A stretch of DNA of 64,000 bases, from the NCBI GenBank assembly GCA_963701715.1, contig CAVPAX010000002.1, positions 1 through 64,000 on the forward strand. The letters run 5' to 3'. How positions within the stretch are numbered: position 1 is the first letter of the stretch; the number at the start of each line of letters is the position of its first letter. Under the pieces are notes generated by a model, which was not told where the DNA came from, did no database searches, and saw only the letters and a list, made by a program, of their open reading frames with translations. Shown one piece after another: positions 1 through 8,584 of the stretch. Source of the stretch: Methylotenera_A sp963701715 (GTDB taxonomy: Bacteria; Pseudomonadota; Gammaproteobacteria; Burkholderiales; Methylophilaceae). The translations under genes were made by a program, and so were the position numbers.

Positions 1-197
1 CGGTCGCGCGCATCGGGAATATCTTGTGCGACTTGTTCCAAAATTTTATCAAGGCCCAGCCCTCTCAGGCTATCATGCAACGCCCTTGTGACATGGCCAA
101 TTCGATTAAGCATTTCATCATTATGGATAGGTCGCAAAACACCTACCGTCAAGACGTCAGTGTGAGCACTATGTTGTTGTATAGACCCCTTATTCAT
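1..197 (-). CDS. cheZ: CheZ, CheY-phosphate phosphatase (N-terminal part only)
   Basis: The gene runs off the left edge; only about 65 N-terminal residues are visible. They start MNKGSIQQ and contain RIGHVTRALHDSLRGLGLDKIL followed by IPDARD, which matches the N-terminal helix of CheZ (LTR.LRDSLRELGLD ... IPDARDRL in the enterobacterial protein). CheZ speeds dephosphorylation of CheY-P at the receptor or motor. The catalytic Asp/Gln pair lies beyond the edge. The start ATG at 195-197 sits two bases after the cheY stop codon, so the two genes are co-transcribed and probably translationally coupled. The assignment rests on this short region plus the cheY neighbour. Confidence 0.85.
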   Translation of the reverse strand, partial: MNKGSIQQHSAHTDVLTVGVLRPIHNDEMLNRIGHVTRALHDSLRGLGLDKILEQVAQDIPDARD

Positions 198-199
198 AC

Positions 200-598
200 T
201 CAGGCCGTCGCTTTCTCAAGCTTCTCGAATATTTTTGCTAATTTTTCCTCCAAAGTTACCGCTGTAAATGGCTTAACAATATATCCATTTGCACCTGCTT
301 GGGCAGCAGCGATGATATTTTCCTTTTTAGCTTCAGCAGTCACCATCAGCACAGGCAATGTAGTCAACATCGGATCGGAGCGAATATGTTGCAACAATGT
401 CAGGCCGTCCATGTTGGGCATGTTCCAATCAGACACAACAAATTCAAAATCGCCTCCCTTAAGCTTATTGAGGGCAACTGCACCATCTTCAGCTTCATCC
501 ACATTGTTGTAGCCAAGCTCTTTAAGCAGATTGCGGACTATTCTGCGCATGGTTGAAAAATCATCCACTACAAGAAATTTGGTATTTGGGTTTGCCAT
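200..598 (-). CDS. cheY: CheY response regulator (cheYZ operon)
   Basis: Single receiver domain, 132 residues, of normal CheY length. The acidic pocket D12-D13, the phosphorylation site D57 (in SDWNMPNMDG), T87 (in MVTAEA) and K109 (in VKPF) are all present, in the same numbering as the enterobacterial CheY. Phosphorylated CheY binds the motor switch proteins FliM/FliN and changes rotation direction. It lies directly before cheZ and is preceded by its own sigma28-type promoter (688-714), so it can be expressed apart from cheB upstream. It is much closer to motor-binding CheY than the second CheY of this window (19366-19731). Confidence 0.96.
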   Translation of the reverse strand: MANPNTKFLVVDDFSTMRRIVRNLLKELGYNNVDEAEDGAVALNKLKGGDFEFVVSDWNMPNMDGLTLLQHIRSDPMLTTLPVLMVTAEAKKENIIAAAQAGANGYIVKPFTAVTLEEKLAKIFEKLEKATA

Positions 599-687
599 AA
601 GTTACTCCGTTAACATTTGTTACTTTTAAAAAATCAGCATCCGGCATCGAATAAGCTGAATGACCAATTTGTATTTTCATTAATTTA

Positions 688-714
688 TTATCGGCAACAT
701 TTATCCAAGCTTAA
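688..714 (-). promoter_or_regulatory. sigma28 (FliA) promoter for cheYZ
   Basis: On the minus strand the sequence reads TTAAGCTT-N11-GCCGATAA. The -10 is a perfect match to the FliA consensus and the -35 matches 6 of 8 bases, with the correct spacing of 15 between TAAA-equivalent and GCCG. It lies about 90 bases before the cheY start. The -35 falls inside a perfect 16-bp palindrome (CCAAGCTTAAGCTTGG, 705-720) that could be an operator or a weak stem-loop. Function is inferred from sequence only. Confidence 0.7.
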
Positions 715-753
715 GCTTGGAGCAGAAAAATAAAAATGACTCTTATCCTCTTT

Positions 754-1824
754 TTAGACACGCAAAGCGCGGGCGCTATTTTCCATCAAATGATTGAGCA
801 CCAATTTAGGCAAATCATTAAGATGTGCAACCTCATCCACACCGCCGTGTGCAACTGCTTCTTTGGGCATACCATAGACCACACAGCTTTCTTCATTCTG
901 TGCAAAGTTATATGATCCTGCATTTTTCATTCGCGACATTCCCGCTGCGCCGTCTTTGCCCATTCCAGTTAAAATCACACCGATTACGTTTTTTCCTGCA
1001 TAAGCAGCAGCAGAGTCAAACAACACATCTACAGATGGTTTATGACGATTGACTGGCGGCGCATCACTAAGCTGGGTCACGTAATTGGCACCGCTTCTGG
1101 CCAGCAAAAGGTGCTTGTCGCCAGGGGCGATATAGGCATGTCCTGGCAAAATACGTTCTCCACCTTCTGCCTCTTTAACTGAAATTTGACATAGGGAATC
1201 CAGGCGATTAGCGAATGATTTAGTAAACCCAGCCGGCATGTGTTGGGTAATCAATATTCCCGGGCAATCCGATGGCATCTGCAGCAAAAATGCCTTGATC
1301 GCCTCAGTGCCACCAGTCGAAGCACCGATGATCAACAACTTTTCGCTACTCACCAATGGGTTGCGCAATGGCGCTGGCGCATCATTGTTACTTGATGACG
1401 CGGACTGCCGTGGCAATGAAGCAATTCTAGCCTGTGAAGCTGCACGAATTTTATCGGCAATAATATCCGTATATTCACGCATGCCATCCGAGATCGACAT
1501 TTTTGGCTTAGTGACAAAATCAGTTGCTCCCAGCTCAAGTGCTCGCATAGTAATCTCCGAGCCACGTTCTGTCAGAGTAGAAACCATTACTACCGGCATG
1601 GGGCGCAAACGCATCAATTTTTCCAAGAAGTCTAAACCATCCATCTTGGGCATTTCCACATCCAATGTAAGCACATCCGGATTCAACTGTTTGATCATAT
1701 CGCGTGCGATTAGAGGATCTGGTGCGGCGCCTACTACTTCCATATCACGCTGGCTATTGATAATCTCAGTCAATAGGCTACGAATCAAAGCAGAATCATC
1801 AATCACCAAGACTTTTATTTTCAT
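754..1824 (-). CDS. cheB: CheB, receptor methylesterase/glutamine deamidase
   Basis: 356 residues with an N-terminal receiver domain (D9-D10, phosphorylation site D55 in TLDVEMPKMDG, K107-type lysine in TKPK) joined by a Ser/Asn-rich linker (about 133-158) to the C-terminal esterase. The catalytic triad is visible: S169 in GASTGGTEA, H195 in TQHMPAGFT and D291 in GMGKDGAAG. It removes methyl groups from MCP glutamates and deamidates glutamines, opposing CheR. It follows cheD by 25 bases in the cheR-cheD-cheB order. Length and motifs are complete. Confidence 0.97.
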   Translation of the reverse strand: MKIKVLVIDDSALIRSLLTEIINSQRDMEVVGAAPDPLIARDMIKQLNPDVLTLDVEMPKMDGLDFLEKLMRLRPMPVVMVSTLTERGSEITMRALELGATDFVTKPKMSISDGMREYTDIIADKIRAASQARIASLPRQSASSSNNDAPAPLRNPLVSSEKLLIIGASTGGTEAIKAFLLQMPSDCPGILITQHMPAGFTKSFANRLDSLCQISVKEAEGGERILPGHAYIAPGDKHLLLARSGANYVTQLSDAPPVNRHKPSVDVLFDSAAAYAGKNVIGVILTGMGKDGAAGMSRMKNAGSYNFAQNEESCVVYGMPKEAVAHGGVDEVAHLNDLPKLVLNHLMENSARALRV

Positions 1825-1849
1825 TTTATTTTCTCGTGTTCAATTAATT

Positions 1850-2458
1850 TCAAAACAAATCAATTTCACCACCAACATCACTGGTTTTAAGTTTGCTTGC
1901 ATAGGCTTCTTCACGTTTAACCAAAGTATCGTTATGCATATTTTTCAGTTTTTTGACTAAAACCCTTCCCGTTTTTGGAAAGTAGTAGACTTTCCTCGGA
2001 TAAATATCCAGCAAATCCTCACCAGTAACACGAATGCGCTCATCTTTAAGAAACTTACGCACAAATGAAGCATTCCTGTCGCCTACATTCATCGTTGTAA
2101 AACTTTTCAGTACATTGCCTCCGCCAAATATCTTGGCTTCAAGGTTCTCACGCCGTGCACCATTCTTTAGCAACTGGTTGATTAATACTTCCATTGCGTA
2201 AGTGCCATAGCGCATGGATTCAGAAACTGGACTATCCTTATCTGCATTCGCACCGTCTGGCAGCATAAAATGATTCATGCCACCAATCCCTGTTATATTG
2301 TCGCGTATGCAGGCAGAAACACAGGAACCCAGTACAGTGACAATCACCATATCTTTATTAGTAAAATAATATTCACCCGGTGAAATTTTTGCGGCATTAC
2401 AATCGAATGTCCGGTCAAAATACAACGTGGTCGAAATTTCTTCTTCCAGCACACTCAT
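1850..2458 (-). CDS. cheD: CheD, receptor glutamine deamidase
   Basis: 202 residues. The family's catalytic pair is present: Cys in VLGSCVSACIRD and His in GGMNHFMLP, plus the conserved KIFGG stretch. CheD deamidates specific glutamines in MCPs and in some bacteria interacts with CheC or CheY. The start ATG overlaps the cheR stop by four bases (ATGA), indicating translational coupling. The protein ends in GGEIDLF; a very similar ending (TGDIELF) occurs on the CheZ-like protein at 19865-20428, and MCPs here end in GDWEEF. No CheC is visible in the window. Confidence 0.95.
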   Translation of the reverse strand: MSVLEEEISTTLYFDRTFDCNAAKISPGEYYFTNKDMVIVTVLGSCVSACIRDNITGIGGMNHFMLPDGANADKDSPVSESMRYGTYAMEVLINQLLKNGARRENLEAKIFGGGNVLKSFTTMNVGDRNASFVRKFLKDERIRVTGEDLLDIYPRKVYYFPKTGRVLVKKLKNMHNDTLVKREEAYASKLKTSDVGGEIDLF

Positions 2459-3336
2459 AAAATTCTCTCTCTTTGCTGGATACTAGTTCGCTTGATATTT
2501 TTACCATCATTTAATTCATATACAGTCTTTCCACGCAAATGAAGCGCGTCGGAAACGTAAAGGAAATTTTCTGAGTGCCCGGCAAACAATAAGGCGTGTG
2601 GCTTCATTAAAGGAACAAAACGGCTTAGGATTTTTGATTGTGTAGGCTTATCAAAATAAATCATCACATTTCTACAGAATATCGCATCAAAAGACTCTTT
2701 CAGCGGCCATTGTTCATCAAGCAAATTTAGCTGTTTAAATTTTATAAGGCTACGTAACTCGTTGCGCACACGCACCGAACCAGCATGCACACCTACCCCT
2801 TTCTGAAAAAAGCGTTTACGCCTCTCATTCGACAATTTACTCACACGCTCATAAGGGTAAACACCACGCGTTGCAGTAGACAACACGTTGGTGTCAATGT
2901 CCGTTGCGATGATTTCGACTGGTGGATTCATGGTGCCAAAAGCCTCGCAAACTGTCATGGCAATGGTATAAGGCTCTTCTCCGGTAGAAGCAGCAGAACA
3001 CCATATACGGATAGGATTTTTGAGGCCTGCAAGATGCTCTGCAAGTATAGGAAAATGGTGTTCTTCTCTAAAAAAAGAAGTCAGGTTGGTTGTAAGTGAA
3101 TTTGTAAAAGCTTCCCATTCATCTGGGTTATTCTCACTTTCAAGATCGTCTAGATAATCCTTAAACGAGCTGTACCCCACCGTGCGCAGGCGGCGCCCAA
3201 TACGGCTATACACCATATCGGATTTAGCCTCGGATAAAGAAATACCCGCACGCTTATGAATTAATTTACGGACTCTTGAAAAGTCATGTGAAGTAAATTC
3301 AAACTCACGGTCCTCCTGATATTTTTCTTTTAGCAT
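2455..3336 (-). CDS. cheR: CheR, MCP glutamate methyltransferase
   Basis: About 293 residues from the ATG at 3334-3336; an in-frame GTG ten codons upstream (3366) is an alternative and neither has a strong ribosome site. The N-terminal helical domain (FTSHDFSRVRKLIHKRAGISL) is followed by the SAM-binding domain with IRIWCSAASTGEEPYTIAM, IIATDID and FDAIFCRNVMIYFD, all classic CheR motifs. It methylates glutamates on MCPs using S-adenosylmethionine and can dock on C-terminal xWxxF pentapeptides, which three of the four full-length MCPs here carry. It lies 36-66 bases after the fae paralogue. Confidence 0.95.
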   Translation of the reverse strand: MLKEKYQEDREFEFTSHDFSRVRKLIHKRAGISLSEAKSDMVYSRIGRRLRTVGYSSFKDYLDDLESENNPDEWEAFTNSLTTNLTSFFREEHHFPILAEHLAGLKNPIRIWCSAASTGEEPYTIAMTVCEAFGTMNPPVEIIATDIDTNVLSTATRGVYPYERVSKLSNERRKRFFQKGVGVHAGSVRVRNELRSLIKFKQLNLLDEQWPLKESFDAIFCRNVMIYFDKPTQSKILSRFVPLMKPHALLFAGHSENFLYVSDALHLRGKTVYELNDGKNIKRTSIQQRERIL

Positions 3337-3402
3337 GACTAACTTTCGTAGTTTATTACTTAACACTTACAATACGTAACTCCAAACCCTAAGAGCTAGC
3401 AA

Positions 3403-4038
3403 CTAAACCTTATACAACGCTTTGTCTTTGCTACGCTCTTTCATTTGCTCAATGGCCAATGCAGCGGCCTGATCTTCTGCACGGCGGTTTTGATTTTCAG
3501 CAGTTTTTGCTGCAAATGGGTGTGAAGCAGACTTGTACTGTTTCAATACTTCCGCCGCTTTAGGTTCACGTTTTACAGCACTTTTAATCGCCATTTTAGT
3601 CGCACGATAGTTCCAATCCTGAATACGATCATCCATGTCCGCTTTATGATCGATAAATACTCCCACGCAAATAAATACATCATCAGCCTCTTCAAGAGGA
3701 ATCGTGCCATCTGCCACGCAATCCATTACTGCCATTGCAACACCACGCTGTGCCGGACCGAACATTTGAACAGCTTGTCGACCATCTTTAATGGTCACTT
3801 TGTTAAACATGACTGTATTAGGTTTTACCATCATGTTAGGTGCAGCAATGGCTAACAAACCATTTACACCTTGTTTCTGGTCCGTCAATGTACGGCAAAA
3901 TGCATCTTCGGCCGCACTGCCACGCGGGCCCATAATCAAATCAATATGTGCAACATTCTTTAAGTCCAGACCTGAGCCATCTGGACGATCCTCAATCACT
4001 AAACCTTCACCAATCAACACCCTATCAATTACAGCCAT
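3403..4038 (-). CDS. fae: Formaldehyde-activating enzyme (Fae) paralogue inside the che operon
   Basis: 211 residues. The first ~170 align with Fae, which condenses formaldehyde with tetrahydromethanopterin: VAHIDLIMGPRGS, AFCRTLTDQKQG, APNMMVKPNTVMFNKVTI, RQAVQMFGPAQRGVAMAVMD, EEADDVFICVGVFI, NYRATKMAIKSAV, SASHPFAA. H31 in VAHIDL corresponds to the histidine proposed as the catalytic acid/base. Two departures from housekeeping Fae are visible: a loop of roughly nine extra residues (about 16-28) before that histidine, and a charged, Gln/Glu/Arg-rich C-terminal tail of about 35 residues. The ribosome site AGGAGAACGAA is strong. It sits between an MCP (ending 4151) and cheR, same strand. Whether it is an enzyme or has become a sensor or adaptor is unknown; a taxis-linked role is inference from location. 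Confidence 0.92.
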   Translation of the reverse strand: MAVIDRVLIGEGLVIEDRPDGSGLDLKNVAHIDLIMGPRGSAAEDAFCRTLTDQKQGVNGLLAIAAPNMMVKPNTVMFNKVTIKDGRQAVQMFGPAQRGVAMAVMDCVADGTIPLEEADDVFICVGVFIDHKADMDDRIQDWNYRATKMAIKSAVKREPKAAEVLKQYKSASHPFAAKTAENQNRRAEDQAAALAIEQMKERSKDKALYKV

Positions 4039-4148
4039 TTCGTTCTCCTAAATGATTAAAAGTTACCAACAAGCAATCAAACTTCATCTTCTAGAAGCAG
4101 CATGTCAATACTTCTATAAATTCAGCTTTTCTAAAGTTCCTCACTATT

Positions 4149-5194
4149 CATTAAAACTCCTCCCAATCGCCGTCATCGGTACCCGTCTTCATCACAGCCG
4201 CTTTGGCTGGTGCCGGTGTTGAGACTGGCCTGGCCGCCTTGATGGCGGGTTTCCGTAAGGGGCTGTTCGGTGCACGTCTTTCGCTGACCTGGGTTTGACT
4301 TTCGCCTTCCAGTCTGAACACGCTCACCGCATTCATCAACTCATCCGCCTGTTCCAGCATCGATTCAGCCGCTGCCGCCGCTTCTTCTACCAAGGCGGTG
4401 TTCTGCTGGGTCATGTCGTCCATCTTCATCACGGCGTCGTTGACTTGTTCGATGCCGGCGCTTTGCTCGTTAGAGGCCGCGGCAATCTCACCGATAATGT
4501 CGGATACGCGTTTGACCGAGCTTACGATCTCTTGCATGGTCTGACCGGCGTTTTCAACTTGACGGGTGCCTTCGGCGGTTTTGTTGACTGAGTCGGTGAT
4601 CAGTTCTTTGATCTCTTTGGCAGCCGATGCTGAGCGTTGGGCCAGGTTGCGTACTTCACCCGCCACTACCGCAAAGCCGCGGCCCTGTTCGCCGGCACGC
4701 GCGGCTTCTACTGCAGCATTGAGCGCTAGGATGTTGGTCTGGAAGGCAATGCCGTCGATGACGGAGATGATGTCCTCGATCTTCTTGGCACTGCTGTTGA
4801 TGTCGCTCATGGTGGCCACAACTTCAGCTACCACGTCGCCACCTTTGACTGCCACACCGGAGGCTGCCGCAGCAAGCTGGTTGGCCTGCTTGGCGTTGTC
4901 GGCATTCTGTTTTACCGTAGAAGCCAGCTCTTCCATGCTGGCTGCGGTTTTCTCCAGACTGGCCGCTTGTTCTTCGGTGCGGCGGGATAGGTCCGCGTTG
5001 CCCTGGGCAATTTCCTTAGATGCTGTGCTGATGGTTTCTACCGCTACCTTCACAGTGGCAATCGGGTTCACAATCATTTCCAGTGTTTCGTTCACGCCTT
5101 CGACGATCTTGCGGAAGTCGCCAGAGTGCGCGCTTGCATCAGCGCGTACCGATACGCGACCTTCGTGGGCGGCGCGGGCTAACATCGCAGCGTC
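4149..5194 (-). repeat. MCP 3'-end repeat, copy 1
   Basis: About 1.05 kb of the first MCP gene, coding for its C-terminal signalling domain and tail, is almost base-for-base identical to 10415-11453 and, over a slightly shorter span, to 7588-8584. Identity includes third codon positions. Visible differences are a six-base insertion near the 3' end of this copy (PAPAK versus PAK) and scattered substitutions. The left border is the stop codon; the right border is abrupt. Confidence 0.93.
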
Positions 5195-6811
5195 GGCACT
5201 TAGCGCCATGAGGTTTGCGCGAACTTGCTCTATTGCTTCGTTCACAAATGATTTTTTACCAGGAAATTTTTCAAGGGGCGCATCAAAGTTACCTTCACCA
5301 AACTCCTTGATACACGCCATAGCTTTTTCGGTAAGTTCTATTTGTCCAGCTACGATGGTATTGACAGAAGAGGCCATTTCGCTAAACCCGCCTTTAAACA
5401 TATGAGCATGCAAGGTCATGTCAATATTGCCTTGCAAATGTTCATTCGTAACCCATTTTACCGAGTCTACAATGCCTTTTAATTTACCGTTCAGCCGGTC
5501 CAAGTTCTTGTTGATTTCGGCTTTTTTACCTGGATATTGCTGCATTTGAACATCAAAATTGCCATCGCCAAGTGAGCGTATCAATTGAATCATTTGGTCT
5601 TTTTCCTGCACATGACCACCGACCATCGCGTTTACACCATGCACCATTTCTGCATAAGCACCTTTATACTTATCTTCATCGATTCGCACATCAATATCGC
5701 CCGCATCATGCTCGCTGGCCATGTGCTGCATATCGGCTATAAAGGTTTTAATGTTGTTACGTAATAGTTCTACACCATCGTTGATAAATGCGCGTTGCCC
5801 AGGAAAACGTTCCAGCGGCGCATTAAAATTACCATTTGAAAACTCGGCAACACATTCCGTAACCTTATGCATCACATCTGCCTGATTAGCGGCCATTTCA
5901 TTGACGTTTTCTGCCATTGTCTTATAGCTGCCGTGGAATTTATCTGTATTAATTACCGCCTTGATATTGCCTGCCTTGTTCTCGGCTGACATCCTGCTTT
6001 GTTCTTCAATTACCAGTTTAAGTGTTTGCTGCATCACTCGCATTGAAGACATCAAGCTACTAGTGTCCCCTATTGCCAGATTGATAGGACAGTCTAAATC
6101 ACCATTGGCGATGCTATTAGCAATCGCGGCGACATCATCCGGCTCGCCACCCAGCTGCTTACGCAGATTTCGGGTAATCATAAATCCCATAGTGGCGATT
6201 GCCAGTAATATTAGGGCACCTATCATCATGGAAACATTCTTTGCGCTATCTTTAACTGCCAATGCATTCTGAGCATTCTTTTCCGCTAGCTTAACTTTAT
6301 ATTGCATATGTGCCGCGATATCTCCATTAGCCTTCTCGGCAGGCGTGCGGATGGCAATATATAACTCTCTGGCTAAGTCTTTCTTATTTTGGCGTGACGC
6401 ATTCAATATCGGGCCCATGCGTTCGTAGTACACATTCAGTCCGGCTTTGTCAGCCTCCAGCATCTGCCTGTCCTGATCATCAGCAACATAGGTCTCATAT
6501 TCCCTAAGTAAGGTGGTAAGCTCTGCCTGTAACTTTCTAATAGCTGCTTCGACTTCTGCCATTTTTTCAGGTGCTGTCATCATGGTGTGATTTGAAACAC
6601 GGATCCGCAACGTATTGAATTTGTAACGGATTTCATCCATTTTAATAATGCTAGGCACACTATTCCGATTAGCGTAGTCAGTCTCACTAAACACTTCGTC
6701 AGTCTGGTGCTGACCAAGTGCTATTAACCATATCAACCCTGCCAAGGAGATAAAGGTTAGCAACAGCATTTTTTTTGCAACAGTCAATTTTTTCATTATC
6801 ACATCCATCAT
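4151..6811 (-). CDS. Methyl-accepting chemotaxis protein with 4-helix sensor and HAMP-like repeats
   Basis: 886 residues. A first membrane helix (about 13-32) and a second (about 194-213) flank a helical periplasmic domain of the 4HB type. A HAMP follows (GGEPDDVAAIANSIANGDL), then three tandem ~90-residue units (about 273-362, 363-452, 453-540) of the form M..EHD.GDID ... APLEKFPGKKSFVNEAIEQVRANL, probably stacked HAMP-like modules. The signalling domain contains the hairpin tip IAFQTNILALNAAVEAARAGEQGRGFAVVA. The C-terminus is DDGDWEEF, a typical xWxxF docking site for CheR/CheB. The ligand is unknown. Start is ATG 6811, or ATG 6796 five codons later. The last ~1 kb is shared with two other MCPs. 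Confidence 0.93.
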   Translation of the reverse strand: MMDVIMKKLTVAKKMLLLTFISLAGLIWLIALGQHQTDEVFSETDYANRNSVPSIIKMDEIRYKFNTLRIRVSNHTMMTAPEKMAEVEAAIRKLQAELTTLLREYETYVADDQDRQMLEADKAGLNVYYERMGPILNASRQNKKDLARELYIAIRTPAEKANGDIAAHMQYKVKLAEKNAQNALAVKDSAKNVSMMIGALILLAIATMGFMITRNLRKQLGGEPDDVAAIANSIANGDLDCPINLAIGDTSSLMSSMRVMQQTLKLVIEEQSRMSAENKAGNIKAVINTDKFHGSYKTMAENVNEMAANQADVMHKVTECVAEFSNGNFNAPLERFPGQRAFINDGVELLRNNIKTFIADMQHMASEHDAGDIDVRIDEDKYKGAYAEMVHGVNAMVGGHVQEKDQMIQLIRSLGDGNFDVQMQQYPGKKAEINKNLDRLNGKLKGIVDSVKWVTNEHLQGNIDMTLHAHMFKGGFSEMASSVNTIVAGQIELTEKAMACIKEFGEGNFDAPLEKFPGKKSFVNEAIEQVRANLMALSADAAMLARAAHEGRVSVRADASAHSGDFRKIVEGVNETLEMIVNPIATVKVAVETISTASKEIAQGNADLSRRTEEQAASLEKTAASMEELASTVKQNADNAKQANQLAAAASGVAVKGGDVVAEVVATMSDINSSAKKIEDIISVIDGIAFQTNILALNAAVEAARAGEQGRGFAVVAGEVRNLAQRSASAAKEIKELITDSVNKTAEGTRQVENAGQTMQEIVSSVKRVSDIIGEIAAASNEQSAGIEQVNDAVMKMDDMTQQNTALVEEAAAAAESMLEQADELMNAVSVFRLEGESQTQVSERRAPNSPLRKPAIKAARPVSTPAPAKAAVMKTGTDDGDWEEF

Positions 6812-6986
6812 TCAGTAATTAATTGCTATGGAATAAACACTTCTTCCATTCGTCTTGGTTCCTGCAGATTATTTAAGCCATCCAAATACTCTACAAAATT
6901 ACGTTCAATCTATTAATTTCATTTAATTATGGCCCTAGCTCCTATGATTGAATCCTTAGAATAACTTGGTAAAAACAACTCAATCT

Positions 6987-7407
6987 TTATAGCTCTACTT
7001 CAAATCTGGAACCTAATATCCATGCGTTTTTAATTGCAGGGTCCATCCCGGGATTAGTAACTAAAAGCACGGTAGGCTGCACAGAAAAATATGGAGTAAT
7101 TTATACACAATAAGTGGCTTCATAATTAGTCTCGTGGCGCTGAGAGAAAAATGCTTGCCGCACCTCGTTTTAACCCTCCTGAAGTGTTGGCTAGAAAATC
7201 GCTCTTATGGGTAAATCCTAAATCAATACCTTTTTTATAAAGATCGGCACGGACACCGCCCCGGTCACCACTAAGCGTATCCTCGTGCCAATTCGGCAAT
7301 GCAGCTTCTGCTGCCAATGCCTGACTGCCCATTGTGCAAAGCACCAACACGGCAAATATCACGCATGTTGTTAAAATGGCGTACATCGTTTTTATAAAGT
7401 AATCCAT
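6987..7407 (-). pseudogene. Remnant of an OprB-type carbohydrate porin, internally deleted
   Basis: An intact reading frame at 7126-7407 codes for 93 residues: a signal peptide ending about SQALAAE, then WHEDTLSGDRGGVRADL and FLANTSGGLKRGA, which match the mature N-terminus of OprB-family porins (usual motif DTLTGDWGGLR), before it stops after LSAPRD. Immediately downstream, in another frame (7100-6987), a stretch reads ITPYFSVQPTVLLVTNPGMD ... AWILGSRFEVEL-stop, which is the typical last strand of such a porin. About 300 central residues are missing. The gene therefore looks like a large deletion plus frameshift, not a real small gene. A sigma28-like promoter may lie upstream (7483-7509). 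Confidence 0.78.
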
Positions 7408-7482
7408 GAACTATCCCCAACGGCCTCCATGTAATTAATTGGGTCAATCGCCAATTAAAAATTAACTTGGTATATGTAATTT

Positions 7483-7509
7483 ATATCGGAAAAAAATATC
7501 AAAACTTGA
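7483..7509 (-). promoter_or_regulatory. Possible sigma28-like promoter before the porin remnant
   Basis: Minus strand reads TCAAGTTT-N11-TCCGATAT, matching 13 of 16 bases of the FliA consensus with correct spacing, 76 bases before the porin remnant start. The region is AT-rich, so a chance match is possible. Confidence 0.35.
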
Positions 7510-7531
7510 TTGTTTTTTAAAGAAAATTACC

Positions 7532-7561
7532 AAAAAAAGGCCGCAATTGCGGCCTTTTTTT
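7532..7561. terminator. Bidirectional intrinsic terminator
   Basis: A perfect palindrome GGCCGCAATTGCGGCC (7539-7554) is flanked by seven A on the left and seven T on the right, giving a strong GC stem followed by a U tract on both strands. For minus-strand transcription it ends the MCP gene that stops at 7589 and separates it from the porin remnant. Confidence 0.92.
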
Positions 7562-7587
7562 GATTAACAAATACTTCTTATTTGGCC

Positions 7588-8584
7588 ATTAAAACTCCTC
7601 CCGATCGCCGTCATCGGTACCCGTCTTCATCACAGCAGCCTTGGCTGGTGTTGAGACCGGCCTGGCCGCCTTGATGGCGGGCTTCCGTAAGGGGCTGTTC
7701 GGTGCACGTCTTTCGCTGACCTGGGTTTGACTTTCGCCTTCCAGTCTGAACACGCTCACCGCATTCATCAACTCATCCGCCTGTTCCAGCATCGATTCTG
7801 CCGCTGCTGCCGCTTCTTCTACCAAGGCGGTGTTCTGCTGGGTCATGTCGTCCATCTTCATCACGGCGTCGTTGACTTGTTCGATGCCGGCGCTTTGCTC
7901 GTTAGAGGCCGCGGCAATCTCACCGATAATGTCGGATACGCGTTTGACCGAGCTTACGATCTCTTGCATGGTCTGACCGGCGTTTTCAACTTGACGGGTG
8001 CCTTCGGCGGTTTTGTTGACTGAGTCGGTGATCAGTTCTTTGATCTCTTTGGCAGCCGATGCTGAGCGTTGGGCCAGGTTGCGTACTTCACCCGCCACTA
8101 CCGCAAAGCCGCGGCCCTGTTCGCCGGCACGCGCGGCTTCTACTGCAGCATTGAGCGCTAGGATGTTGGTCTGGAAGGCAATGCCGTCGATGACGGAGAT
8201 GATGTCCTCGATCTTCTTGGCACTGCTGTTGATGTCGCTCATGGTGGCCACAACTTCAGCTACCACGTCGCCACCTTTGACTGCCACACCGGAGGCTGCC
8301 GCAGCAAGCTGGTTGGCCTGCTTGGCGTTGTCGGCATTCTGTTTTACCGTAGAAGCCAGCTCTTCCATGCTGGCTGCGGTTTTCTCCAGACTGGCCGCTT
8401 GTTCTTCGGTGCGGCGGGATAGGTCCGCGTTGCCCTGGGCAATTTCCTTAGATGCTGTGCTGATGGTTTCTACCGCTACCTTCACAGTGGCAATCGGGTT
8501 CACAATCATTTCCAGTGTTTCGTTCACGCCTTCGACGATCTTGCGGAAGTCGCCAGAGTGCGCGCTTGCATCAGCGCGTACCGA
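7588..8584 (-). repeat. MCP 3'-end repeat, copy 2
   Basis: About 1.0 kb, almost identical to 4149-5194 and 10415-11453. It starts at the stop codon and breaks off after GCGCGTACCGA, about 45 bases earlier than the other two copies, beyond which the sequence diverges. It carries the TGG to CGG change that removes the Trp of the docking pentapeptide. Confidence 0.93.

Noticed and set aside
4295..5405. Long plus-strand open frames opposite the MCP signalling domains (also at 7727-8819 and 10554-11526)
   Set aside because: They are antisense shadows, repeated identically because the MCP DNA is repeated; they have no ribosome site and no recognisable protein features.
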